Below are positions 1 through 6,209 of a stretch of DNA of 21,849 nt, in pieces (position 1 is the first letter of the stretch; each line of letters opens with the position of its first letter). The DNA is from CAYYFV01 sp965660075 (lineage in GTDB: Bacteria; Patescibacteriota; Gracilibacteria; UBA1369; GCA-2718715): positions 1 to 21,849 of the forward strand of contig CBFHYO010000048.1 in the NCBI GenBank assembly GCA_965660075.1, read 5' to 3'. The translations under genes and the position numbers were made by a program. The notes beneath the pieces are model-generated. The model was not told where the DNA came from. It searched no databases and saw only the letters and a list, made by a program, of their open reading frames with translations.

Positions 1-284
1 ATTTGATTAACATTCTCAATAAAGCTACTGGCTTCAAAAGCAAGCTGTTTTGTAAGAAACACTAGTGGTGTCACCACAAATATAGCCGTAGCTATGATCA
101 AAACCCAACTGGCAATTAAATTGCCTGTCTTAAAGCGTTTAGCTAGAGTTTTCTTGCTTTTTTCTAGACTTACGGCAAATAAAAAGGCGAGAGTCAGAGT
201 CGCAAAAAATGGACTAACAATTTTCCACCCCAAAAAACACAGTAATATTGTCAAAAGTGTTAAAATCATATCTTTATTTGTCAT
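1..284 (-). CDS. AI-2E/PerM family membrane protein, N-terminal part (cut by window edge)
   Basis: The leftward reading frame opens with ATG at 284-282 and stays open to the window edge, giving 94 visible residues. It starts MTNKDMILTLLTIL and holds a hydrophobic pair (about residues 6-40), a basic loop (EKSKKTLAKRFK), then a third strongly hydrophobic span around residues 58-80. This hydrophobic pair, basic loop, hydrophobic layout with proline-containing spans is typical of the N-terminus of AI-2E family transporters (PerM/YhhT/TqsA group), which are usually about 350 residues with 7-8 membrane spans. Family members export small molecules or ions, but the substrate cannot be told from this end. 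A TATAAT lies 22 bases upstream on the same strand. The family call rests on pattern only, because the conserved C-terminal half lies outside the window. Confidence 0.6.
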   Translation of the reverse strand, partial: MTNKDMILTLLTILLCFLGWKIVSPFFATLTLAFLFAVSLEKSKKTLAKRFKTGNLIASWVLIIATAIFVVTPLVFLTKQLAFEASSFIENVNQ

Positions 285-306
285 TTTGTGAAGGTTACTT
301 TTCTTT

Positions 307-312
307 ATTATA
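307..312 (-). promoter_or_regulatory. -10 box for the AI-2E family gene
   Basis: A perfect TATAAT on the minus strand lies 22 bases before the ATG at 284. No clear -35 hexamer is seen at 16-18 bases. It is back to back with the promoter of the rightward gene starting at 413. Confidence 0.35.
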
Positions 313-355
313 AGCCAATGAATAGTTTTTGTGTCTTTAATTCTGGTATTAAAGC

Positions 356-384
356 TTGACTTATTTACTCTTTCGTTGTATATT
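356..384 (+). promoter_or_regulatory. Promoter for the Tyr-rich secreted protein
   Basis: TTGACT (356-361), a 17-base spacer and TATATT (379-384), ending 28 bases before the ATG at 413. Spacing is ideal for a housekeeping sigma factor. Confidence 0.5.
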
Positions 385-412
385 TCGACCAACAAATATT
401 TAAATCACTCCT

Positions 413-853
413 ATGAAAAAACTTTTGTCAATATTCTTGCTTGTATTATCAATCATGCCAACTTCCTCAGCTCTAGAATTTGGAAGAGACTCTTTTGGCC
501 CATCATATGGTGGTGGTTTTGGTGGGGACTCATTTGTTCGTGAATATCGTGCTGTTAATTCAGTTGATAACTCTTACGTTTCTCCAATTAATTCAGTAAC
601 TACACTTCGATCTAACAATACTTACAATTCAAATTACAATTACCATTACAATTCAGAAAATGTTCAAGTATTACGCCCAGTAACTGCAAATTCTTACTCA
701 GATAATTCTTGGAAATTCAAATCTTACACGAGAACAAATAACAATTCTTACAAAGCTTATACTCCTCAAAGAAGATACAATACACAACCTGTTTATTATT
801 ACACAACACCAGTTTACTACTACACACCAGTAAATTATTACTACTCTTGGTAG
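413..853 (+). CDS. Secreted Tyr/Asn-rich low-complexity protein
   Basis: 146 residues. The N-terminus MKKLLSIFLLVLSIMPTSSA is a classic Sec signal peptide with probable cleavage after SSA (residue 20). The mature part starts with a Gly-rich patch (PSYGGGFGGDSF), continues as an Asn/Tyr/Ser-rich stretch (NYNYHYN) and ends with three YYY runs in repeats of the form PVYYYT. About 20 tyrosines, no cysteines and no recognisable domain. The composition suggests a surface or matrix protein that sticks or assembles through aromatic residues, but that is inference. The stop lies 30 bases before the next gene, another exported protein, so the two probably serve the same compartment. No family recognised. 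Confidence 0.75.
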   Translation: MKKLLSIFLLVLSIMPTSSALEFGRDSFGPSYGGGFGGDSFVREYRAVNSVDNSYVSPINSVTTLRSNNTYNSNYNYHYNSENVQVLRPVTANSYSDNSWKFKSYTRTNNNSYKAYTPQRRYNTQPVYYYTTPVYYYTPVNYYYSW

Positions 854-875
854 TAATTTCTATATAAATTATAAT
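847..875 (+). promoter_or_regulatory. Possible promoter for the repeat lipoprotein
   Basis: TTGGTA (847-852, running into the preceding stop codon), 17 bases, TATAAT (870-875). Only 8 bases separate the -10 from the ATG at 884, so a transcript started here would be almost leaderless. Readthrough from the upstream gene is the alternative. Confidence 0.4.
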
Positions 876-883
876 TTTTATTC

Positions 884-2170
884 ATGAAACATATAAACAT
901 ATTAACAAAACTAAATCCAAACTCGGTTGATTTTATATCTAAAAAGGTTGCTAAATTAAATGGTGCAGTTCGTTTAATGGTCTTATCTACACTTTTATCA
1001 GCTTGTGCTGGTGATAAACCTATTATTCTCGATTCTAATAACGATATGTCTTTAATTGATAGAGGAGTAAATGTTGCTGATCTCGGTGAAACTGTTGATA
1101 TGGGTGCTGACCTAGGAATGTTTAGTATGGAACCTGATATGAATCCTGATGCAGGGACTGATATGGAACCTGATATGAATCCTGATGCAGGAACTGACAT
1201 GGAACCTGATATGAATCCTGATGCAGGGACTGATATGGAACCTGATATGAATCCTGATGCAGGAACTGACATTGAACCTGATATGAATCCTGATGCAGGA
1301 ACTGACATGGAACCTGATATGAATCCTGATGCAGGAACTGACATGGACCCTGATGCAGAGACTGATATGGAAATTGATATGGAACCTACGGAAGATATGA
1401 CTCCTATGATGCCTGCGGATAGTGATAACGATGGCGTTACTAATGATATTGATCAATGTGCAAATACTCCTGCCGGAGCAGATGTAGATGACAATGGTTG
1501 TGCAGACTCACAATTAGATTCAGATAACGATAACGTTACTAATGATGTTGATCAATGTGCAAATACTCCTGCTGGAGCAGATGTAGATGACAATGGTTGT
1601 GCAGACTCACAATTAGATACAGATAACGATGGCGTTACTAATGATATTGATCAATGTGATACTCTTCCAGGTGGAGATGTGGATACGGTTGGTTGTTGTG
1701 TAACTGTTTTAAGTGATGAAATAGATTCTGAGCTTCCGGAAAATCCTATTCAAGTTAATTCAAATGGTTCTTTTGTTCTAAGTTCTAGAATGTTTTTTGA
1801 TGCGCCTTTAATATCTCCAATATTTGAACTTGGGACTTGGAATGGGATGGTTGTTACGGAAAACCAAACAGATTTGATTTTTACATTTTTAAATCAAGAT
1901 ACTGATAATAGAAATGATAGTTTTATAGGTTTTGCTTATGATGATTCTAATAATAGTTTGAATGTATATAGAACTAATAGATCATCTTTAATGAATCACC
2001 ATTTAACTGGAGTAACATTCTACGCATTTAGTGGTCCGATTGTTGAAAACTTACAATATGATCCTACTCCAGGATCTACGGGTTTAACTCGTGTAGGTTG
2101 TGGAGAGGTTTCTCACGAAACTTTTCAAAAGGTTGAGCGTCTTATGAATAGAATGTTTCCAAGCGAATAA
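884..2170 (+). CDS. Surface lipoprotein with acidic 12-residue repeats and thrombospondin type 3 repeats
   Basis: 428 residues. A lipobox-like LSAC (residues 38-41) follows a short hydrophobic stretch, so lipidation at Cys41 is likely. The roughly 30-residue lead before it is unusually long, and a start at Met32 would leave too short a signal. Residues 82-153 are six copies of DMEPDMNPDAGT (one with Ile for the second Met), then degenerate copies. Residues 179-271 hold about 2.8 copies of a 33-residue thrombospondin type 3 unit (DSDNDGVTNDIDQC and similar), whose Asp/Asn loops bind calcium in known proteins. A C-terminal region of about 150 residues starting with a Cys pair is unrecognised. 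Such a stalk followed by a calcium module is common in cell-surface lipoproteins of deltaproteobacteria-like groups. Role here: probable surface adhesin or structural protein (inference). A hairpin terminator follows directly. Confidence 0.8.
   Translation: MKHINILTKLNPNSVDFISKKVAKLNGAVRLMVLSTLLSACAGDKPIILDSNNDMSLIDRGVNVADLGETVDMGADLGMFSMEPDMNPDAGTDMEPDMNPDAGTDMEPDMNPDAGTDMEPDMNPDAGTDIEPDMNPDAGTDMEPDMNPDAGTDMDPDAETDMEIDMEPTEDMTPMMPADSDNDGVTNDIDQCANTPAGADVDDNGCADSQLDSDNDNVTNDVDQCANTPAGADVDDNGCADSQLDTDNDGVTNDIDQCDTLPGGDVDTVGCCVTVLSDEIDSELPENPIQVNSNGSFVLSSRMFFDAPLISPIFELGTWNGMVVTENQTDLIFTFLNQDTDNRNDSFIGFAYDDSNNSLNVYRTNRSSLMNHHLTGVTFYAFSGPIVENLQYDPTPGSTGLTRVGCGEVSHETFQKVERLMNRMFPSE
1127..1342 (+). 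repeat. Six tandem 36-bp coding repeats
   Basis: Six contiguous 36-bp units encode the 12-residue acidic repeat of the lipoprotein. Units differ at few bases. Units 1 and 3 end in gggactgat, units 2, 4, 5 and 6 in ggaactgac, which points to duplication of a 72-bp dimer as well as single units. A truncated copy follows from 1343. Copy number is likely to vary by slippage or recombination. Confidence 0.9.
1418..1696 (+). repeat. Thrombospondin type 3-like coding repeats (99-bp units)
   Basis: Two nearly identical 99-bp units (1418-1516, 1517-1615) and a diverged third (from 1616) encode Asp-rich calcium loops, each with a DQC and, further on, a GC cysteine that could form a disulfide. The first two differ mainly in DNDG versus DNDN and by silent changes, so the duplication is recent. 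Confidence 0.85.
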
Positions 2171-2181
2171 CAAAAACTTTC

Positions 2182-2206
2182 AAAGCCCCATCCCGGGGCT
2201 TTTTTT
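2182..2206 (+). terminator. Rho-independent terminator of the lipoprotein gene
   Basis: The perfect 8-bp stem AAAGCCCC / GGGGCTTT (2182-2189 and 2195-2202) with a 5-base loop is followed by a T run to 2206. It starts 12 bases after the stop codon. Confidence 0.9.
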
Positions 2207-2225
2207 AGTAATTATAAATTTATAG

Positions 2226-2277
2226 CAGCTTAAACAAATCAATCTGCCGGTTTAAATTTCAAGCCATTGTTAAGCTG
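2226..2277. repeat. Inverted repeat upstream of the trmH-type gene
   Basis: CAGCTTAAACAA (2226-2237) and TTGTTAAGCTG (2267-2277) form an imperfect dyad with one bulged base and a 29-base loop. It ends just before the -35 box at 2281. It could be an operator or a chance hairpin; no T run follows. Confidence 0.35.
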
Positions 2278-2280
2278 TGT

Positions 2281-2309
2281 TTGAAAATCTGTCCAAAAGC
2301 CTTTAGAAT
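2281..2309 (+). promoter_or_regulatory. Promoter for the TrmH-family methyltransferase
   Basis: TTGAAA (2281-2286), 17 bases, TAGAAT (2304-2309). The -10 ends 21 bases before the ATG at 2331. Confidence 0.55.
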
Positions 2310-2330
2310 ACGCGTAATCTAATTGTTTAT

Positions 2331-2873
2331 ATGTTTGTTTGGCTGCATAATATTCGCTCGGCTCACAATGTTGGTACCATTCTTAGAACTGCAGATGCAC
2401 TAGGAAATGTAACAGTTGTCTTATCTGGATATACTCCACGCTTGCTCGACAAATATGGATTAAGTAATAAAAAGTTACTCAAAGTTTCACTCGGGGCAGA
2501 GGAGTCTGTGCCTGTTTTAGAGTTTGACGAAAAGGAGGATTTTTTGAATTATTTAGTATCACAAAATAATAGTCTAAACACTCAAAATAACCATGTTACA
2601 AAAGGCTATAATTTTCGAGAGTTGTCTAGTTTGACAGGCTGTGAGTTTGTATCTTTGGAGTTAACTTCAAATTCAATTCCATACAAAGAATTTAAAGCAA
2701 AAAATCTTCAAAATACGGTTTTGATTTTAGGTAACGAAGTCTCTGGGGTAGAGGATGAATTACTTAATATTTCAAGCAAAGTTTTAGAAATTCCAATGTC
2801 TGGAAACAAAGAAAGTTTAAATGTTGCAATCTCATTTGCAGTGGTTGCCTTTTATTTAAGAGACGTTGTTTAA
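2331..2873 (+). CDS. SpoU/TrmH family RNA 2'-O-methyltransferase
   Basis: 180 residues. SPOUT-fold enzyme expected to methylate a ribose 2'-OH of tRNA or rRNA using S-adenosylmethionine. All three family motifs are visible: motif 1 NIRSAHNVGTILRTAD (residues 7-22, with the conserved Asn13 and catalytic-type Arg19), motif 2 LGNEVSGV (133-140) and motif 3 IPMSGNKESLNVA (154-166), which build the trefoil knot. There is no N-terminal substrate-binding extension, so it is a minimal single-domain form. Around residues 75-105 an Asn-rich insert (SQNNSLNTQNN) separates motifs 1 and 2. The start fits the family, whose short members begin a few residues before the HNIRS motif. The exact RNA target cannot be deduced. 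Confidence 0.88.
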   Translation: MFVWLHNIRSAHNVGTILRTADALGNVTVVLSGYTPRLLDKYGLSNKKLLKVSLGAEESVPVLEFDEKEDFLNYLVSQNNSLNTQNNHVTKGYNFRELSSLTGCEFVSLELTSNSIPYKEFKAKNLQNTVLILGNEVSGVEDELLNISSKVLEIPMSGNKESLNVAISFAVVAFYLRDVV

Positions 2874-3012
2874 CCAGTTAGCGATCAAATAATTTGTTCA
2901 AATATCTAATAGTTTTTGAGTAAAATTTTTGTTCAAAATTAAGCTATTTTAAAAGTTGTTTTTACAATATTTTATCTAATTTGTACAACCGCAGAAATCT
3001 ATACAATTCATT

Positions 3013-3044
3013 AAAAAACCCCATAAAATTTTTACGGGGTTTTT
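3013..3044. terminator. Bidirectional hairpin terminator between convergent genes
   Basis: AAAAACCCC (3014-3022) pairs with GGGGTTTTT (3036-3044) around a 13-base loop. Read rightward the stem ends in T5, and read leftward in T6. It sits 140 bases after the methyltransferase gene and 31 bases after the end of the leftward host-attachment gene, so it can serve both. Confidence 0.8.
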
Positions 3045-3074
3045 ATTAGCAATTGTTGAATAAAAAATTTATTC

Positions 3075-3536
3075 TTATTTTAATACATAAAGTCTATCGA
3101 CTAATTTATGTGGAGAATCGTAATTGAAACTTCCCATAATAAATTCTGTGTGTTTTTTTAGATTTTTAGGTAGTTTCTTTTCAAGTTCTTTTTTCATGTT
3201 TTTCGGTACAAAAACCTTTAATTTTGTAAACATGTTTTGAGCTGTCCAAAATTTGATTTTGTCAATTACTTCATTAAGAAATACAGACTCCATGTGTTCT
3301 CGAACATGATTGTTTTCGGCACTGTTTTTTACAAACCGACTACCTTGCTTGGATCCACCTTCGTTGTCTGAGTATTCTAGTCTATCTGTAAGTTCGATAT
3401 GAATATCCTCAAGTTGTGCGAGTGAGTATTTATGACCTAAGTACACTCTAGAATTATAGTGAGTGATTTGAAGAATCATTGTAGTTTCTTCAAATGGTCG
3501 GTGGTAGTTTTCTAGGTTCCATGTTTTTTTAATCAT
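3075..3536 (-). CDS. Host-attachment (Host_attach / baeRF-like) family protein
   Basis: 153 residues. The second half matches the pattern of the Host_attach family: an amphipathic FLNEVIDKIKFW helix, a strand (KLKVFVPKNM, about residues 105-114) followed by KKELEKKLPKNLKKH, then a short strand and a DSPHKLVDRLYVL helix ending at the C-terminus. In known members this segment reads as a beta strand plus a helix in the style of bacterial homologues of the eukaryotic release factor eRF1. The family name comes from plant-attachment mutants in Agrobacterium, and biochemical function is unclear, possibly ribosome- or RNA-related. The central segment (EGGSKQGSRF) keeps the Gly/Ser/Arg-rich loop typical of the family. 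The gene starts one base after the small membrane peptide gene, so the two are co-transcribed and probably co-translated. Confidence 0.6.
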   Translation of the reverse strand: MIKKTWNLENYHRPFEETTMILQITHYNSRVYLGHKYSLAQLEDIHIELTDRLEYSDNEGGSKQGSRFVKNSAENNHVREHMESVFLNEVIDKIKFWTAQNMFTKLKVFVPKNMKKELEKKLPKNLKKHTEFIMGSFNYDSPHKLVDRLYVLK

Positions 3537-3537
3537 T

Positions 3538-3666
3538 TTAGATTGGGGTTATTGTGGTTTGTAAAGTTGCACTTATTCCAAAGCTAATTAAAAGAATAAG
3601 GCTTGCAATTATAACAACTGAATATTTTTGTAAAAACCGATGTAATTGATTTCTAAATTTGCTCAT
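3538..3666 (-). CDS. Small single-span membrane peptide (42 residues)
   Basis: ATG at 3666-3664, TAA at 3540-3538. The peptide starts MSKFRNQLHRFLQKYS, followed by one hydrophobic span (VVIIASLILLISFGISA) and a short polar tail. The basic N-terminus suggests N-in topology by the positive-inside rule. It is supported by a near-perfect promoter ending 21 bases upstream and by the one-base gap to the following gene, which fits translational coupling. Function unknown. It could anchor or regulate the host-attachment protein made from the same message (inference). Confidence 0.65.
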   Translation of the reverse strand: MSKFRNQLHRFLQKYSVVIIASLILLISFGISATLQTTITPI

Positions 3667-3687
3667 ATTTGATTGTTAAATCTTAAT

Positions 3688-3716
3688 ATTATATTTCAAA
3701 TAATCTGTTTTGTCAA
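3688..3716 (-). promoter_or_regulatory. Consensus sigma70-type promoter for the small peptide/host-attachment operon
   Basis: On the minus strand TTGACA (3716-3711), exactly 17 bases, TATAAT (3693-3688): both hexamers perfect. The predicted start near 3681 gives a leader of about 15 bases to the ATG at 3666. The strongest-looking promoter in the window, facing away from the smpB promoter. Confidence 0.75.
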
Positions 3717-3748
3717 CACTTAGCTTTCATAAAAAATATATATCAATG

Positions 3749-3777
3749 TTGAAAATCATTACTTAATCAACTAAAAT
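3749..3777 (+). promoter_or_regulatory. Promoter for smpB
   Basis: TTGAAA (3749-3754), 17 bases, TAAAAT (3772-3777), ending 20 bases before the ATG at 3798. No Shine-Dalgarno sequence between. Confidence 0.6.
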
Positions 3778-3797
3778 TCCCTTATGTAATTAGAAAT

Positions 3798-4244
3798 ATG
3801 CCAGTTTTTGCAGATAATAAAAAAGCCAGATTCAACTACGAAATTATCGAGTCTATTCAGGCTGGTATTATTCTTAGTGGCGGCGAAGTTAAGAGTGTGC
3901 GTGCCTCTAAGGTTTCTTTTACAAATGCCTACGTGTTGTTCTTAGCTAATAAGCCGGTTTTGCGTGGATTGCATATTTCTCCATATGGTTTTTCTGATAA
4001 TCGAGATTATAATCCAGAGCGAGATCGAGAACTTTTATTAAACGCAGAGGAAATTAAGCAATTACAAAATAAAATAGATCAAAAATCTTTAACCCTTGTT
4101 CCGCTTAATTTGCATAGTAAAAAAGGTCTTATTAAGTGCGAGATCGCATTGGTTCAAGGTAAAAAGATACATGATAAACGTAATGTACAAAAAAACCGCG
4201 ATATGGACCGCGAAGCCAAAAGAGCCATTAAAAACTATAAGTAG
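3798..4244 (+). CDS. smpB: SsrA-binding protein SmpB
   Basis: 148 residues, the usual SmpB size. Binds the tRNA-like domain of tmRNA and brings it to stalled ribosomes for trans-translation, which tags the incomplete protein for degradation. Visible family features: N-terminal ADNKKARFNYEI (in place of the common NRKARHDYEI), the hallmark SGGEVKSVRASKVSFTNAYV (about residues 27-46), RDRELLLNAEEI (69-80), and the basic C-terminal tail HDKRNVQKNRDMDREAKRAIK, which inserts into the mRNA channel. Its partner tmRNA is not in this window. Transcribed from its own promoter; 109 bases separate it from the downstream phosphohexomutase, filled by a dyad element. Confidence 0.97.
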   Translation: MPVFADNKKARFNYEIIESIQAGIILSGGEVKSVRASKVSFTNAYVLFLANKPVLRGLHISPYGFSDNRDYNPERDRELLLNAEEIKQLQNKIDQKSLTLVPLNLHSKKGLIKCEIALVQGKKIHDKRNVQKNRDMDREAKRAIKNYK

Positions 4245-4252
4245 ATTCACTC

Positions 4253-4325
4253 TGTGATATAAGACTTGTGTCAATTCATCTTTCTTGACTGCTGCTCGCA
4301 TGAATTCTAGTGTCAATATATCACA
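4253..4325. repeat. Composite inverted and direct repeat between smpB and the phosphohexomutase gene
   Basis: Outer arms TGTGATATA (4253-4261) and TATATCACA (4317-4325) are perfectly complementary. Inner arms AATTCAT (4273-4279) and ATGAATT (4300-4306) are too, with near-equal 11/10-base asymmetric segments between. The direct repeat GTGTCAAT lies at 4268-4275 and 4310-4317. No T run follows, so it is not a standard terminator. It ends three bases before the extended -10 of the next gene, which suits an operator or a smpB 3' hairpin. Confidence 0.55.
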
Positions 4326-4327
4326 TA

Positions 4328-4343
4328 TGATATAAAATATAAT
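4328..4343 (+). promoter_or_regulatory. Promoter region of the phosphohexomutase gene
   Basis: The extended -10 TGATATAAA (4328-4336) partly overlaps a second candidate TATAAT (4338-4343) only 10 bases before the ATG at 4354. No good -35, and the upstream dyad occupies that place, which suggests control by a DNA-binding protein. Confidence 0.45.
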
Positions 4344-4353
4344 CAATTCACCC

Positions 4354-5766
4354 ATGCAGATAGATAAAAGTGTATTTAGAGCTTATGATATTCGTGGTAA
4401 AGCCATTGCTGATAAACCTCAATTAACTTCCAATTTTGCATTGGAATTAGGTAAAGCACTTGGAACTTATTTTTTACGTAAAGGTAGAAGCTCAATTGCC
4501 ACTGCTCGTGATGGTCGTTTAACTTCTCCAGAACTGCATGCGGCTTTGCTTGAGGGATTATCACAAACAGGAATCAAAATTACGGATTTGGGATTGAGTC
4601 CTTCTCCAATGTTCTACTTTGCAATTTGCCAGCCAGAATTCGATTGCGGAGTGATTGTTACAGCTTCTCATAACCCAAAAGATGACAATGGGTTTAAAAT
4701 TGTAGATGACAATGCACACTCAGTTTGGGGCCCAGAATTGCAGGATATTTATGAAATGATTATCAATCAAGATTATGATTTGTCATCCAAACGTTCAAGT
4801 GTTTCAGAGTTTTCTGTTTTCGATAGGTATAAAGCTCATATGAAAAATGAGTTAAATGTGCAGCGTCCCTTTAAATTAGTGGTGGATACCGGTAATGGTA
4901 TTAATGGACCATTTATCGAGGAATTGCTAGAACATCCAAATCTCGATGTTACAGTTATTTTTAAAGAAATTGATGGCAATTTTCCAAATCATCCAGCAAA
5001 TCCCGAGAAAGAAAAAAACATGTTAGATTTATCAGCAAAAGTACGTGAACTAGGTGCCGATTTAGGACTAGGTTTCGATGGCGATGCCGATAGACTCGGA
5101 ATGGTAGATGAAAATGGTAAGTTTTATACGTGCGATTTATTATTAATGCTTCTTGCAGAAGACTTTCTTTCTCGAAATCCGGGTGAAACTGTTATTTATG
5201 ATACAAAAGTATCTAAAGTTGTTGAAAACGAAATTAAACAAGCATCAGGAGTTCCCTTTAGGTATATGACAGGCCACTCTTTGATAGAAAAGCAAATGCA
5301 TGCAGATAATATAAAATTTGGTGGTGAGATTTCTGGGCACTACTTTTTTGGAGAAAACTATTTCGGTTTCGACGATGCAACTTTAGCCACTGTGCGTCTT
5401 TTAAATTTACTTACAAAATCAGACAAAAAAGTTTCAGATTATTTTAAAGATTTACCACATGTATTTGTAACTCCAGAACTTCGAATAGACTGTGCTGATT
5501 CCAAAAAATTTGATGTAGTAAATCAAATCATCAAAATGTTTGAAAATGATTACAAGCTTATCACATTAGATGGAATGTTCTTAGATTATAACGATCACAC
5601 ATGGGGTGTGTGTCGTGCGTCTAATACTGCAGGACAGTTGACTTTGCGCTTTGAGTCTCAAACACTTGAAGATTTATTTGTTGTAATTGATTTAATTGCA
5701 GATGCCATAGCAAAATTTCCAGAATTAGACTCTAAGGCCGTTAGGGACTTAAAGAACCTGTTTTAA
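4354..5766 (+). CDS. Phosphomannomutase/phosphoglucomutase
   Basis: 470 residues, full length for the alpha-D-phosphohexomutase family. Interconverts hexose 1- and 6-phosphates (mannose and/or glucose) through a phosphoserine enzyme, feeding nucleotide-sugar and glycan synthesis. The four signature loops are intact: phosphoserine loop TASHNPKDDNG (Ser105), metal loop GFDGDADR (Asp242, 244, 246; Arg247), sugar loop GGEISGHYFF (323-332; GEISGH is shared by PMM/PGM enzymes) and phosphate loop RASNTAGQLTLRFE (421-434). The N-terminal FRAYDIRG is characteristic of the ManB/AlgC type rather than GlmM, which has a different metal and sugar loop. It opens a sugar-phosphate block with an RpiB-like protein and Rpe downstream. 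Substrate preference cannot be read from the sequence. Confidence 0.93.
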   Translation: MQIDKSVFRAYDIRGKAIADKPQLTSNFALELGKALGTYFLRKGRSSIATARDGRLTSPELHAALLEGLSQTGIKITDLGLSPSPMFYFAICQPEFDCGVIVTASHNPKDDNGFKIVDDNAHSVWGPELQDIYEMIINQDYDLSSKRSSVSEFSVFDRYKAHMKNELNVQRPFKLVVDTGNGINGPFIEELLEHPNLDVTVIFKEIDGNFPNHPANPEKEKNMLDLSAKVRELGADLGLGFDGDADRLGMVDENGKFYTCDLLLMLLAEDFLSRNPGETVIYDTKVSKVVENEIKQASGVPFRYMTGHSLIEKQMHADNIKFGGEISGHYFFGENYFGFDDATLATVRLLNLLTKSDKKVSDYFKDLPHVFVTPELRIDCADSKKFDVVNQIIKMFENDYKLITLDGMFLDYNDHTWGVCRASNTAGQLTLRFESQTLEDLFVVIDLIADAIAKFPELDSKAVRDLKNLF

Positions 5767-5780
5767 AATCAGACTTTTTG

Positions 5781-5789
5781 TGTTATAAT
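5781..5789 (+). promoter_or_regulatory. Extended -10 promoter of the rpiB-like/rpe pair
   Basis: TGTTATAAT (TG at 5781-5782, TATAAT at 5784-5789), 21 bases before the ATG at 5811; no -35 match. Same TG[CT]TATA form as five other promoters in the window. Confidence 0.5.
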
Positions 5790-5810
5790 ATATTGATAAC
5801 CCCTAAATAA

Positions 5811-6209
5811 ATGATAAAAACAGTTTACATTGGTGCCGATCAAGAAGGATATAACTTTAAAAAACATTTGATTAACGATCTCAAATCCGATGGTTTGATT
5901 GTTGTTGATTTAGGTGTGTTTATGATAGAGGAGCAAGCGACTCTAGAAGATTTAGGTCGTGAAATAGGTGAAAAAGTTGCTCAAGATTCAGAATCTATTG
6001 GCATTATAATCGAAGAAACCGGTTTGAACATGTGTATAATTGCAGATAAAATGTCAAAAGTTCATCCTGCAATATGTTTAAAAGATCAAGATATCGATTT
6101 TGATGCTACTAATTGTAACACAGTGTGTTTATCTGAAAACTGTATGGATTACCCAACTAGTCTACAAAAGGTACGTAAATTCATTCATTCAAAGAATAAT
6201 CATCAATAA
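5811..6209 (+). CDS. RpiB/LacAB family sugar-phosphate isomerase homologue with altered active site
   Basis: 132 residues, close to the usual 140-150. The Rossmann-like start KTVYIGADQEGYNFK aligns with the RpiB motif GADHAGFELK, and GIIIEETGLNMCIIADK (residues 64-80) aligns with GILICGTGIGMSIAANK. Canonical RpiB converts ribose 5-phosphate and ribulose 5-phosphate. Here the His of GADH is Gln11, the catalytic Cys is Glu68, and the later HN motif is replaced (DATNCN), while the YPD motif is lost. In mycobacterial-type RpiB a Glu elsewhere in the loop replaces Cys, so catalysis is not excluded, but several changes together suggest a non-catalytic or re-purposed homologue. The stop TAA is followed at once by the rpe ATG, so the two are made together, which supports a pentose-phosphate role or control of Rpe. 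Confidence 0.75.
   Translation: MIKTVYIGADQEGYNFKKHLINDLKSDGLIVVDLGVFMIEEQATLEDLGREIGEKVAQDSESIGIIIEETGLNMCIIADKMSKVHPAICLKDQDIDFDATNCNTVCLSENCMDYPTSLQKVRKFIHSKNNHQ

Noticed and set aside
94..291. Rightward 65-residue ORF
   Set aside because: It opposes the AI-2E-type gene, whose hydrophobic pattern is far more convincing, and the ORF has no family features.
1127..1342. 36-bp repeats considered as a CRISPR array
   Set aside because: The units are contiguous without spacers, in frame with a gene, and no cas genes are present.
841..1456. Leftward ORFs with repeats such as PASGFISGS and HIRFHVSSCIRI
   Set aside because: They are antisense shadows of the 36-bp repeats in the rightward lipoprotein gene, which alone has a lipobox, TSP3 repeats and a matching terminator.
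4244..4353. smpB 3' dyad as an intrinsic terminator
   Set aside because: The stem is interrupted, AT-rich, and not followed by a T run.
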